From Sclerodactyla briareus (Eukaryota; Echinodermata; Holothuroidea; Dendrochirotida; Sclerodactylidae): 64,000 nucleotides of DNA. A program made the translations under genes and the position numbers. Shown here in pieces: positions 43,401 through 57,059 of this stretch. Positions within the stretch are counted from its first letter, which is position 1, and each line of letters begins with the position of its first letter. The DNA lies in contig JAODTK010005824.1 of assembly GCA_026419785.1 (NCBI GenBank), positions 110,950 through 174,949 on the forward strand. The letters are read 5' to 3'. The notes under the pieces were generated by a model that saw only the letters and a list, made by a program, of their open reading frames with translations, did not search any database and was not told the origin of the DNA.

Positions 43401-46400
43401 CGCGCCCAGTTGCGGTTTTACTTCTCTGAATACTCATTGGCGCCACTTCTCTGGCCCCATTTGGAAGTGTCCATCCATATGGCCTGTGGTCCGCCCAAAG
43501 AAGATTAAAATGTGGGCGCGTGTCTCTTTGAGTAAAAAAATCAGACCTATTCGAGTAAACAGGTCAGTGCAATGTCGTTAACCAAATTGGATCCTGCAAA
43601 ATCCTGCACTTCGCGCGAACGTAGGGATGGTGGCATTGCCCATTCCCATTGCTCTTTCATGATCGAACTCACTTGCATCGAATTTTAGAATGCCACAGGC
43701 ACCCAACGCATAACAGTTTGAGAGTGATTCCTAAGGCGATTAGTTGTGGGAACCAATTCCTAAAAACGAAAATGCGTTATCAATTTTAGGCATGACCTGC
43801 TTACTGTCCAAATGAGGCAGGAATAGTGTCGGTCCTGCATTCTAGGGGTATGTCAAAACGGAAAAATTTTTTGGTACGCCACGCGCCAACCAGTGGTTCG
43901 CGCTTCGGGTAGATAGTATTCATCTTGTCCGTCCTTCCCGCCCCCCCCCCCCTCATCGCTTTTTAGGGACCATCCTGAACATTTTGAACCGACTGTGGCA
44001 TGAAATCACTGTGGCGTTAGACAATTGAGGCAAAAAAATGCGGGTGCATCGTGGACAGCATACATCATGGGGAAGCATCATTGCATAGGACGCGACAAGC
44101 AGAATTGGGTGCACAGTTGGGTTTGGGTAGGTCGCTGGCATTGTATCTGCCAAGGCGGTACTAAATACAACACCCAAATATTGAGATAAGTCATGAAGTG
44201 ATTCATAGTGTGAAAAAATATGACGATAGTTGAGCTATTCACTTTGCCCATAGTGTTAAAAGCCGAACATAATATCTCATGTGGATATGTTATTACAACA
44301 GCACCAACAGATTGGAAACATAATGATGCAAATGAAAAGTCTGAAAAACGATATATGGCTGTTCGTTCAGTGATTTATAGTGTATTTTGTTATCGCCAGT
44401 ACCTCTCCAGATGGCCTCGCTCTCGGGTTTTTTTTCTGTTTTTTGGGGGGGGGGGTTTGGGGGGAGGGGGTTGGATGGAGGGGAAAGTAACGAACCGGAT
44501 GGCATTTTTACTGTTTTAATTGTGCTGACTAACTAGTCAAACCGCTCTCGTTCCCACTTGAACCTATGGTTCTCAGATGTTTAGGAAATTCGACAATGAC
44601 AGGAAATGAATGACAGCCGATGACCTATAACCCTCTATTGTTTAACGTCACTAGCTGGAGTCACTCGATAATGTCACACGTATCCAAACGCACAAACGCA
44701 AACACATTCGACGCCCAGGCGCTCCCTCTTTATACTTCACGCTTGGATTGCACGCTCTGATTCGCCGCTGATTCGAGAAACCTTCCGGAAGTGAAGCCTA
44801 ATGTTGCCGGCGGGAATGAAGTGGGCCCACAAATGACCGTTTACCCCACGAGATAGCTGCATGCAGGTCAACGTTATCCTGCCGAGGGGGGACATAAGGT
44901 TACTGTGAAAGAATATAAACTAGTTGTCCATGTCAAAATCCAATTGTTACGTTGAATTGTATACGTTACCACATATCACTATTAGTGAAGAATGAATGAA
45001 CTGAACTGAAGTAGGGGCCCGACGAATGTTCATGGGTGCGAATATATCTGACATGAAACAAAACAAAATTATGATAACCGGACGGTCCCGAGAATGGAAA
45101 ATGGAAAAGGATTTACAGTAGTTTAGGAACTTTTCAAATCTAGGAACTTGAGGAATATAGCTGAACATGAATCGACGGCCTGATAGGTGAAATAGATTGT
45201 TCAAATTTTTCAAAATAACTATGAAAAAAAAATCATACGAAGTGGCAAGTGAAGTGATGTGAATTGGGAAAATATATGAACCCTTAGTTTAGAATGGATT
45301 ATAGGTGATATTGTAGGATTCACATTCCATACAGCGTCCCTAAACAAACCCACAATATACAGAAAACAGGCAATATATAGAGACAGACAATTTATTTATT
45401 GTTTTTCAAACTGCAATAAATAAACCTCCTCTATGTATTAGGTCACAAGCTCATAATTTCAACCTAACAGTCTGTGAAATTATGCAATGGACAAAATGGA
45501 CGAACTACATGCATAATAGTAACAGTATTTGACCTAAGAATGAAACAAAAAACATGAACTACGAGTTCACCACTTTCCTAGTAGAGGATTTCTCATTGCA
45601 GCCTAAAACTCTGAAAACATATATCAATTCAACAAGGGATGACGTCCGCAATCGATAAACGGTAACTTTCGTTAACTTAGTTGTCATACGCACGTATGAC
45701 GTACGTCATTCGTAGCCAAGAAGTACCGATATATTATGCAACATATAAACTTCCATTATGTCTTTATGTGGTAATACATACCTAAATACTATTAAGTATG
45801 ACCGGTATCCTCTCCCCCCATCCCGGCCCGGTGCCGAGGCGCTATGGGAGCTTGCGCGGTCCAGCTACGGAGGCCAGTAACACAACACTGAGCGGAAATG
45901 CATTTTAACACCCCTGTAAAGGAAGAATGTATGCAGGTAACGCAATAGCTTCGGGGTGGCGCAGCCGCGTTACGAGAGAGGAATGCGGGTCTCTGGCGGC
46001 GTCTAGCGTTTATATTGATTATTTAGGGTTGAGTGACACAAGGGAGGGTCCTAGCTAAGGGTGGGAGTTGACAACCGTCCATTTACCCCCCCCACCCATT
46101 ATAAGAATGGTCAAAATCTGTACGATATAACACTACATATAATAATAATAATAATAATCATAATATAAACTAATCATATAATAATATAATACTAAAATAA
46201 TAATAATATTATCAATATTTCATTATTATTTTAATTACATAATTAAACTATGTACTTCTTTAATTATTGTTATAGGTCATTGTTATTGTTATCTTCATTA
46301 CTATTGTTTGCATTATCATTATTTTTTTTAACTGTGTTATAACATACCAGAGAAAAGAGAAAAGAATATATTCAGGTATCTGGAATGAATTCGTTCAATC

Positions 46401-46610
46401 AAATTTTGGGATTAGTAATATTATCAGGATTAAGCTCCCTTTTACCACTCTTACATACGTCGAAGACCTATGTCATGAAGCCGGTACATTTGTGAATGAT
46501 AAAAAATTCTTCGACAAATGTGATTAGACATAAGTTCCCTTCTACCCTGCCGGCTGGAATCCCTATTAATTAGAAGCAAGGAGATTGAAGTGATGGCGAT
46601 TCGCAGGAGT
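43400..46610. other. no gene recognised; AT-rich with homopolymers
   Basis: Frames are short. Notable tracts: C run 43940-43952, G runs 44445-44471, AAT/ATA-rich DNA 46138-46210, T/A-rich DNA 46240-46330. No exon with paired splice sites and domain match was found, and the region may be intergenic. Confidence 0.5.
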
Positions 46611-46646
46611 GTGATTTTTTGTTCAACCTATTACTAGGTCGTCGAC

Positions 46647-47050
<404 letters not shown>

Positions 47051-47519
47051 CTACTGAACTTTATTTTACACAATTCTGTCCAGTCCATTGCACGTTCTGA
47101 GGCTGAAATAATGTACTCCCCACTTTTAATTTTTTTGCTTCGCGCAGCTTGGTTACGAAACTACAACACACTGTTATTATTTTAGAATCTTCATCTTCAA
47201 ACCTTCATCTGTCCCTACTTGCCAATGCTCTTTTCTGATTGGCCGATTCTAAGTCCCTAGCTATCTGTTATTTTTGCGATTACAAGCAGTTGGTCAGAGT
47301 AAACTCAACATTCAAATTAGTTGTTACGATTACGCGAATACGAATGACATACTAACGGTAGAAGTTGTCCTGCCGTCATTTTTTGGGTGCTAGCTAATCT
47401 ATTAGGAAATGGTTCTCCTAGTGAGGATTCAAATGAAGCAAACCATCGCAAAATAACACAACAACACTTGAATGACCCTCAAACGTGACATTCCAGGTCT
47501 ATGTTAAAAATGTTGGATG

Positions 47520-47965
47520 GTAAGGGTAGAGACCACAATTCACCAGTTTTTAGTGGAAAATCCGACAAACCTTTAAAATTTCGCATTAATTATGCAAATC
47601 CACAACTCATTAGCATATATTTTAACGCTAAAATCTGAATCAGTTCATCTACTTAACATCCAACATCCTGCATATCCTATATGAATGCCAAATCAATCCC
47701 CCACTGTAGCACCTACAGTTCATCCATAATTGGCTAAATACGAACCTCAACAATGAATCAAATAAAATAGGCTAATTACCATACTTTTTAATTATTGACT
47801 TTTTGTCGCCCACAATCTAATCAGATCGTGATTCACCCCAACCATCGCTACTACATAAAAAATTTCAAATCGAATCGGTTCTTACCGGTTCTTCTGAGAA
47901 TGTTTGTCCTGCTAACGAGGAAAAGTGGGAACACACACCACGTAACACAAACAAACACCTACGCA
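47520..47965 (-). repeat. dispersed repeat family R1, copy 3
   Basis: Read on the - strand: ccacttttcctcgttagcagg (47930), a gtatggtaattagcctatttt stretch (47785), gtagatgaactgattcag (47650), ggatttgcataattaatgcg (47600) and gtttgtcggattttcc (47565), the same order as at 5030-5380. It is adjacent to a CA-rich microsatellite that corresponds to the GT-rich head of the family. Confidence 0.75.
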
Positions 47966-48095
47966 AACTCCACACACATAACACATAAAATAATAAACAA
48001 CCACACACATGCACACACACACAAAAACCAACCCACAACACACAACACACACACACGCCACTACACACCACACACACACACCAACAACAAAGTGA
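47930..48095. repeat. (CA)n-rich microsatellite
   Basis: Dense cacaca with ac/caa interruptions. Taken on the - strand it is the GT-rich head of R1 copy 3, much expanded. Cys/Val-rich and Thr/His-rich frames across it are artefacts. Confidence 0.85.
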
Positions 48096-48114
48096 TCGCA
48101 AAGGTTTCTTCCTG

Positions 48115-48520
48115 ATTCCTGATCTTTGTTAGGAGAGACAAAAATAAATCAAGACTGTTCCTGAACGCACACACACTCTTTCTTAGACAGAACAACATTT
48201 TAAGGAAGGTTATTCCACTCATTATTAACTCTCTGGCGGAAGAAATATTTCCGAATGTCCAATCTATACAGCGTATTACGAAGCTTGGGGCAATGACCCT
48301 ATTGTGGTAGTACTGGAAAACTGAAAGAAACAGTGGACGGAAATGCCCCTCGAATCCATGAACAATTTCGAAAAACTGAATCACCTCACCTCAGGATTTT
48401 GTGTCGCTTCCATCGCAGTTATCCTAGACCCCGAGCACGTTGCATTAATCTTTCCCTCGTAAGGTAAATATCTAAGACATGGAATTAATACTAGTGGCCC
48501 TCCGCTTAACTTTTTCAATT
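48115..48520 (-). pseudogene. CR1/L2-type LINE 3' fragment
   Basis: On the - strand, IQFFEIVHGFEGHF, FQYYHNRVIAP, then in another frame KLRNTLYRLDIRKYFFRQRV and NNEWNNLP give the conserved post-RT tail of CR1-like elements; KKVKRR-AT-like sequence lies upstream at about 48500. Frameshifts and a stop (after NNLP) show it is dead. The full RT domain is absent. Confidence 0.85.
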
Positions 48521-49625
48521 ACCTGTTTATCTTTTTTATCGACTCATGAAAGAGTCTCGACTCAAATAAATTGAAATGCAACTCCACAATATCCTTTTGT
48601 TAGATGCCGATTGTGTTATTTTCAAGGAATTAGTTCATTGTAACCATTTTTTTTTTGTTTGGGGGGGGGGGGTAAAATGGATTTTGTGATAATCTAACTT
48701 TTCCATTTTCACTGTATTAAAAAAAAAAAAAAATAAAAAAAATAATTTACCTAAAGTGTACTATAAGGCAAAAAAAAAAAACAACTTCACCAACTGTTGG
48801 TTCTTTTTTTATAGAACGCGGAATTCACCATGAAAGTTTAAAAAACAAAGTATCAATATTCAATGCATTAACTACTGAACAGAAAACAAAAGACCAGGTT
48901 TCTTGAAAATTGTTCATTGATTATTCCTGATTATATATTAAATTAATTGAATATTTTGGAAGCGCTTTTGATACAAACCCTGTGGTAAGTTCAAGTTGCG
49001 CTATATAATTTCTCAATGTTAGTTTAAAATATAATAAACCCCGATACTTTTGTTCATATGAAACATGGCAATATATACTATTATTTGGCATCTTTAGTTA
49101 TTCCACGTTTTTCTTTTTTTTTTCTTTTCTTATTTTAGCATGAACTCCTGCGATGACTGAATAAGTTTAAAATAAATTATCGAAAAAACATGTTCCTCTT
49201 TCTCTCTCTCGATTTTTTATCTTCTCTCCAGATTATTTGGGCACTTACATCCTACATATATTCTAAATATACGGTAGCACTTTGTTTTAACAAAATCAAT
49301 ATTTTGGTCGAAAATCTGATTTTTCTAGAACAGTTATGGTATATTTCAACATAATTCATGATTATGGGTGTTTCTGATGTAACTTTTACAACAATCTTTG
49401 AAAGTTTCGAATTATCCGTCATTCCCATCTCCAATATTTCGAAAAACGGGACGAATTAAAAAAATAAGGAGCTTGAGTCCTGGGTCTTTTTATATTAATA
49501 AACGTTTTTGTTATACACTGACATAATTATGAGCCATTTCAAAAAAATAGAATACCGTTATAATTTCTGCTGTTCGATTGACTTAATGTAACGAAATAAT
49601 ATCATAAACAAAGAAAATAGAAAAT
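48521..49625. other. AT-rich, no gene recognised
   Basis: It contains T, G and A homopolymers at 48648-48672 and A-rich tracts at 48719-48780, with pyrimidine-rich DNA at 49110-49220. Frames are under 65 codons. It lies between two CR1-like remnants of opposite orientation. Confidence 0.5.
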
Positions 49626-49629
49626 AATA

Positions 49630-51430
49630 CAGAATGACCCGAGAAAAACAATGAGCCCTGTTGTGCCTCATATTGCCCATCTAATATCAAGAAGAATCCT
49701 CGTGCATTTTCCTCCCCTTTGTGTGAGGGGGAAGCAGAAGTCCAGGACAGCATTGGTCCTTTGATAGATTTCGACTCGGGTAGTACAATTAGCGATAGCC
49801 AGGAGATGGCTAAGGTTCGTAATTATTATTTCTCGTCTGTTTTTACTCATGAGAACATTGATAATTTTGGTGACCCAGTTGTCGGGGTTTCTCCGCACAG
49901 TATTGGTAATAAGGTGTGTTCGCCTGGTTTAGTAAAGGAGAACTGCAGAAGCTCATAAGTGATAAAGCTCCTGGTCCCTGACGGAGTTTATTTCCTCTTC
50001 TTACTAAAATCCTTCGCGAGCGTGTCCTGTTCCATTAGCTATTATTTTTCAATAAGACTCTACAAGAAGGGTATTGTTCTCGATGATTGGAGGAGAGCAT
50101 TTTCTCCTATTTTCAACAAGTAATGTAAACGGTCTCTTCCTTGTAATTACAGGCCGGTGAATCTTACTAGTGTTTGTCCGCAAGGTAATGGAAATCAATT
50201 ATTCGAGACAATGTTGATTGATTTCATTGAAGCAGTCTGATTAGGGATTCTCAACATGGGTTTAGGAAAAATCGTTCTTTTGACTAATTCCTTGGAATTT
50301 ATGAGAGATGTTACATGTTCTGTGGACAACGGCAATGCGTGTTGATATAATTTCTGGCCTTTCGAAAGCCTTTTGACAGGTTCCTCATGAGCGTCTCTTG
50401 CTCAGTTGGAGAGTTTTGGCATTGAGGGGAAATGTCTCAATGGTTCTGGAGTGTCTTTTAATAATAGGGAACAATGAGTTTTCATTAAGGGCGGTCCGTC
50501 TTCTTGGGCAAAAGTCACTAGTGTGTGTCCCCAAGGATCTGTTCTAGGGCCTTCACTTTTTCTGACGTATATTGTCGATCTTGAAGGTTCTGTTCATTCC
50601 AGGGTTAAGAAGTTCGCAAACGATACTAGTTGTATCGGGAGGTTGGTTCGCATGATGATGCTGCAATTGTTCAAAGGGATCTGGATATACTTTACAAATG
50701 GTCTTCCGACTGGCAAATGTTTTTCAAATTCGACAAGTTGGCAAAGTTTAGCATGTTGGTTTTCACAACGGCAACGCTTTCCTTCAAGTTGAATGCCACA
50801 TATTCAGAGGTGTTTTCAGAAGAAGATCTTGGGGTTTGTTTTTGATTCTCCACGCCATGTGCCGAATCTGCTAGAAGAGGTAATTAGATTTTGGGCTTGA
50901 TTGACGTCAACTTCAGTTTTCCTTCCTCCTGATAATGATTTGTTGTGAGGCTGTTTAAGCAACTAGTGAGACCGCACTTAAAGAGCACTTAGAGCACTTA
51001 GAGTGTTCTGTACAAGTGTGGAATCCCTACTTTGCAAAAGGACAAGCAGGTAATTGAAAACTTCCGGCGTTGGGGCCACTAGCATGATTCCTGTCTGAAA
51101 AAATTCTCCTACGAGGAAGATAAGGCGAATCCCGGTCTACTACCATGGAGCTGAGGCGAATTCGGGTGACTTGATCCAGGTGTTCAAAATTGTCCATGGC
51201 TCGATGGCCTGTCCCTTCCCTACTTTTTGAATTTCCAATGGTTAATACTACTAATAGGAGTCATTGTCTCAAGTTTCGTGGCAAGCGCTGTAGAATGGAC
51301 ATTCGTAATTTTCTTCTCGCAGAGAGTGATCACATGAGTGGAATAGCCTTCCTGTAAATGTTGTTTGCTCTAAGATTGTGAATGCATTCAAGAACAGATC
51401 TTGATTTATTTTTTCGAATCACGTGCGAAT
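49630..51430 (+). pseudogene. CR1-like LINE: reverse transcriptase ORF, 5'-truncated and frame-broken
   Basis: In order: KKNPRAF (about 49690), IGPLIDFDSGSTISDSQEMA and NYYFSSVFTHENIDNFGDP (49740-49880, linker before RT), APGPDGV-like (about 49966), IVLDDWRRAF (about 50073), RPVNLTSVC (about 50152), SQHGFRKNRS (about 50248), VCPQGSVLGPSLFLTYIVDL (50523-50580), KKFANDT (about 50608, variant of the YADDT catalytic box), SDWQMFF and EEDLGV, then the post-RT tail ending near VNAFKNRS (about 51385). At least ten frame changes or stops interrupt it. The apurinic endonuclease domain is missing. Confidence 0.9.
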
Positions 51431-52305
51431 TAATTTTCGAGTTCGGTTCATTTTTCTTTTCCTGGGATTTGTGGCTTCGGGGGTCCGTTTATGATGATGA
51501 TGTCCGTCCTAGCCTTATTCCCTAAACTAACCTAAACATAACCTGTATACCGGTAAACTCTGCATTGTTTACGATAGCAACCGTTTAGAAAAAAATAAGA
51601 GAAAATAAAACATGTTCTGGCAATTTTTCATTTTCCGATACAAACTACCACGGTATATCGTCACTATGTTTAATCAATAGTAATTCCTTCTGATATACCT
51701 GTAACCAAAATGAAAATTTTACCTGCCCAGTTTTTTTTTTAACAGGGACGAAAAGTTCAAAAAAAAAGAGAAAGGCACAATATGAATTTTTCACGTGCAT
51801 ACACAGGGCTAAAAATCCTTGTTGTTACCCGTAACCGTAATCAATATAGCCTATGAATTCAAATAATCCATCGGGATACTAAAAAAAAAGTAACCTGAAT
51901 TGTTAATTATGAACCTAGTTCGTTTCGAAGTTAAAACTTTCACGACAACATCCAAATTAATTTCATTCTTTGGAATTATCTAGGACTTAAACTTATCAAA
52001 AACAAAAATCATTCTTTCGTGTACTAGAACTGCCGGTCACCATGATGTAGCCAACGCGGGTACGTGTGAATAATCCTGTTATTGTGCCATGGTTGCGTTG
52101 ACTCTGCTTTGTTCTCCTGCCTAATAATTGAAATTAATAAATTAATAAATTATTCAATTAATTGTTAGCGTTAGGGAGGCAGTTGAGGATTAGCAATACA
52201 ATGTAAAAAAACGCATTCGCCCACTTTATTATAGCGTTCATCAAAACAAAAACAAAATTCGTTATTATTTACCTCTTCATAATGTTTCCGTGTTCCGTTC
52301 CGTTC
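51431..52305. other. AT-rich, no gene recognised
   Basis: Sequence after the LINE; A/T homopolymers at 51730-51770. No domain, repeat family or RNA gene was identified. Confidence 0.5.
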
Positions 52306-53730
52306 GCCCTATTATGATTGATTCGAAATCCATTTAAATACAGCCTTTGTTTGTCATCGAGACGCACAACTATGGGCCTACTGCAGTCCCAATTCTGTGA
52401 GGTGATAATAATACCATACGTCAACATACCATTACATACGACGGCCTTCGTTCCCAGCTCTTTTTCGGTCTCTCAGGCGAGAGGCACACCACACACTTCA
52501 CAAACACACCCCAAAAAACCGAAAAACAATAAACAAAATTTTTTTAAGTTTTTACGGTAGACCCCCACCGTTGTTATCCGTTGCGTATTTGATTGATTCA
52601 AAATCCATTTTCAATACATAGCTTTTTATTTGTCATCGAGATTTATTTTTTCCAATCTTTTATTAAGCTTTTTCCATCATAATGAAGTACAGTGTGATAT
52701 TATTTATAGTGGTTCAGTAATAGTCTAAAAGGAAATTATACCACAAAACTACTGTTCCAAATTAAGTTTATATAAAAGAAGAATACAGATATCTGTGTGA
52801 CTCTTCAAGTGTTTATTCCCACGACCTGTTTTTTTTTTTTTTCAAGACGAATTACTTCTTCAACAACACTCAAAATAAACTTTAGATATTCGTGAAAATG
52901 AACCACACTTAAGTCGACATACTTTTTGGCGACAAACCCGAAATATCATATTCACAATAAAAGCATCACAAATTCATTGGATGATCGGCGATAAAACACC
53001 GAAAAAAAGGTTTTTTTTTTTTTCTTTGAACGAACGAATTGTCGACCGGAGAGTTTTTGCTTCTAATCTACAATAAAAGTGAGGTAAGAGGGCAGCCCCA
53101 AAAGATGTTCTATTTCTATTTCTCCTCTGCTCTATGGCAAAACAATCACGGCGGATCGTCGACCTTATTCATGCGATAAAGTAACCTACTTGTCCCTATA
53201 CCTTTGAATGAAACGAATTGGAAGTAGATTGTTTTGTCTCATGAAAGGACGAGTCATCGCGATCTCACAACTCTGGGTCTTCGGCAGGTACCCAATTACT
53301 GTCAGAGGTTGATAATAATACGCAGGACGTCACACTACAATTAAACACGGCTCGTTCTCCTAGCTGTTTCGGTCTCTTAGGCTGAGAGAACAGGAGAAAC
53401 CCATCTCCCCCCCCAAAAAAAAAAAAAAAACAAGCTTGACCTATTTTTTCAAGTTTACGGTATGACGCCAAGTTCTTCCGTTGCGTATATGATGGGATTC
53501 AAATCCATTAAATACATGAGCTTTTATTTGTCATCGAGCTGCACAACTCTGGGTCTTCGGCATTACCCAATTAATGTAGAGGTTCGGTATTAAAACGCAG
53601 ACGACAGCTGCCAATTACATACGTTCGTTTCCCTCGCTGTTTTTCGGTCTCTCTCAGACTGAGAGCACAAAGGGGAAACAATAGTTACGATCTTCAAGTT
53701 TATGGTATGACCCGACCGGGGTTCGTATAC
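52305..53730 (+). repeat. about 230-250-bp tandem repeat family, 3-4 copies
   Basis: Units start gattcaaatccattaaatac and continue tttgtcatcgagctgcacaac, tctgggtcttcggca, acccaattactg-agaggt, gtttttcggtctctcaggc and caagtttacggtatga. Copies start near 52315, 52590 (truncated), before 53265 and 53490. 52660-53250 is unrelated AT-rich DNA between copies. No conserved protein frame exists. Confidence 0.8.
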
Positions 53731-54789
53731 CAGGTTCTCCCGGAGAGGTGGGGTGGACACCCTACTAATTGTACCACTCGATGATCTTTCATTCAACCGT
53801 CCCAAGTTTCGTTTTCGACATGATTCCTTTTCTTACATTTTTTCTATGTCTAAAACTGTCTAACCGGTCCATACGCACAGGGCTTTCATATTTCTAGTCA
53901 AGGTTAACCTAATTTACTGACAGAATATAGCACGACCTATGTTTATATAGTCAGTCATTCAGGTACGGAGAGAAAATAATAGACATTTGTTCGTTTACAT
54001 TCATATATTCTAACTAGCCACTATTTTCCCTCCCCTTTTCAATTGTAAATGTTGCAATAGTATGTTGGTATGCGACCTTTCATCATGGTTCGTAGAGCTT
54101 TTATTTCTTCTTCACCAAAAACGCTCAAATTCTAATCTTTGAGAATGATGACCCATATAGATACGGTTATGAACTCTGGAAATTATATTTTCAATCATTT
54201 AAATAACCCTTGCATGTGTTTTTTACATTTTCGAATTATCTCTGGGGTTTCCTCCTTTTTCGCAAACATACATGCCTAGTGGAAGTGTATATAACTTCCC
54301 CTCACGATGCAGTTTGTGTTTATCGCAAATGATTTAATCTGTTGCTCCCATGTTAGCGGAACATGAGTAAAATTATTATCTGCATGAATATCAGTCTGAA
54401 CATACTAAATTGAGTCGGTGTCGAGGTCTTCAGTTTGAAATAGCGAAAGTCACGACACAAGGATACTTACTTTATTCCATCACGGCATGAACGTGTATAT
54501 GGAATGTTGCGTGTAAGGTTCGAAGTCATAACGAGTTTATCACCTTACTTGATAAAAAAAAATTAAACATGTGATCCCGCCAATATTCGAGGATCATCCG
54601 AAAGACAACAATAATACGAATTATGTATAATCACTGGAAAGCTTGATCGCGATAAAAAAATATAAAATAATAAACACGTTAACTCTTTTTTTTTAAAAAA
54701 CGCACCCATACAAATAACCAATAAAGAGCCACTCCTGTCATGTGATAATCTATGATGACAACCTTTTTTCTCATTTCCTAATCCGTGCA

Positions 54790-55700
54790 TCGGGTTCGTG
54801 CTATTTTAGCCAATTGTTATTATTTTATTATAATAAAACATTAAAGCACTCGATCGTTTTGCTACCACATTATCAATACTCTCAACATATAACAATCTGT
54901 GAACCACTGCAGAGAAGGTGGTGACATTGAATAAATAAAAATCGACTGGAACTTCGGGAATGTGGACCTAAAACAAACCAAGTATGTAGCCTATAGGCCT
55001 AGCCTTTCATATTTCTGATCGATGCATCTATTTTGATAGTTAGAAAAAGAACATATCGCACGAACCTCATTTTTCTTCTCTTTCCATCAACTCCTACCTC
55101 TTGATCATGTGCTCGCTTTGTGCTGATTTGTTTCAGCCACTTTTTTTTTCTTTTAAATTCATGATGAAACATTAAGACACTCGATCATTTTGCACCATAT
55201 TTTAAGTACTCTCAACATTTAATGATCTGTGGAAAACCATGATAGAAGGTGGGGAAATTACTAAATAAAATAAAGTTGAAAACTTCGGGAATCGTGACCT
55301 TAAAACAATTATGTAGCCTATAGCCTAGCCTATTCATGCTGATCGATGCATCATATTTTGATAGATAGCAAAAGAACATATCGCACGAACCTCATGTTTC
55401 TTTCCTGCTTCCATATCAACCTCCTTACATCTTATTGAGCATGTGCATCGGCTTTGTGAGATTTGTTCAGCCAATTTTTATTTTAAATTATGATGAAAAT
55501 TAAACACTCGATCAGTTTTGATTTACCATATTATACTCTCAACATTTAATAGATCTGTTTAAACGATGATGGGAAGTGGTGACAGTTAAATAATGTGAAA
55601 TAAAACTCTAGTATGGAGGCCTATAGCCTTGCCTATTAATGTTGATCGATTCATACATAATTTAATAAAATAGAAAGGAACATACCGCATTGAACGAAAA
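54790..55700 (+). repeat. about 330-bp tandem repeat, three copies
   Basis: Landmarks attaa-gcactcgatcgttttgc (54843, 55176, 55502), actctcaacatttaatgatctg, cagagaaggtggtgac, cttcgggaatgtggacc, gtagcctataggcctagcc, tgatcgatgcatc and catatcgcacgaacctcat occur in the same order with a spacing of 326-333 bp. The third copy is truncated after about 55690. Non-coding. Confidence 0.88.
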
Positions 55701-57059
55701 ATATCTGTGATCGACATAACATACGATGAATTCAAGGAGGGGCGTCAGTATAGTGTGAAAGTTCAGGATAATCGAGTAGAATTCGCTAGCCAGGCCAGTG
55801 GGTTCAGTTCAGTTATTATAAAACACGTAATTGCAGGACACTTTATGTATCGCTATATCGTATATGATGAAAAATGAATAGTTCAGGCAAAAACTGTTAT
55901 TCAATTTCATACATCACAATAATTTTAGATTTTTCCTAACCAAGTACATAATTTGACATCGATTAGTATGCTTGTTATGAGCAATTTACTGTCTAACTAC
56001 CACTGAGACATGTCGAGTAGTAGGAATCAATTGTTGCAGAAGGATAATATGGACATTCTATTCAAATGATTTATCAGTTTTCAGCGAAATAATTCACAAT
56101 TATATTAGAAAAGAATGGTAATTGCTTGCATTTGAATAGGTATATAGATGGTAAGCGGATAATTTAAAATAATTATTACCTGAATTTCGATTTTTCCGTG
56201 CTGGAGTTCATTCGCAATTAGGGTGGCAGTCACAAAACTGGACTATAAGGTAATACGGCAAGTTAGATCTCACAGCAGTCACAACCCCTTATCGTTTGTC
56301 TACGTTCCTACCTAGTTCATTTGATGCAACAGAATACGATTTACAATATAGGCCAAGTCAGTACGAAAACGATTAAAATATCTTCCTTTCAGCTGATTGT
56401 TCAATCAAATATCACCACGAGGGCCCCGGAAACGTCTCGATGTAAGCGGGAGTATGGCGGGAGTATGAGGGAGGTTGTTAACGAGGAGTCACTTTATTCC
56501 CACGGTAGCTATTCTTTATATGCACTCTTGTAAGAGTAACCACGCACGCAAACAGATATGGTGCATGTTGTGGGAAATCCACATCTGCGGTTCTTGTCAA
56601 TCGATGGTGGTCACTATAATTGCCCGAATTTGAATAAACTCGATGATAGTGTAATTGTGTAATGTGGTTTAATTAAGTCGCACATGGCACTGTGAAAAGG
56701 GCTCTGGGCTCTCTCGTATTTGTGATATATACCTTAGGGTCTCTTACAAATGTTCGATTACCCACCCCCCCTTCCTAACCAATATGCTCAGCCTATACGC
56801 CCGGGGGGTGATCATTAACAAGAAATCTCCGCTGATAAGTCATCTACATTAGTTGGCTTGCCACAAGGTTGGAATAGCGTGACAAGTAATATTCGAATGC
56901 ATGGGAACAGAGAGCCAAAGGCTTAAGACCCCTTGGGATCTACCGTTGAATAAATGAGATCAAACACAAGATACCAGTAATATGAGGAGCGGGAACACCC
57001 CCCCCCCCCCCAGAATCACCCACTATTACTCGATATCACAGCTAAGATCATTCCACCAT
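55701..57059. other. no gene recognised
   Basis: AT-rich to about 56260, then mixed. A C run is at 56998-57012. A 70-codon + frame (56321-56533) has no recognised domain. Confidence 0.5.

Noticed and set aside
47930..48115. Cys/Val-rich secreted peptide on the - strand
   Set aside because: A translation of the CA/GT microsatellite at the head of repeat R1.
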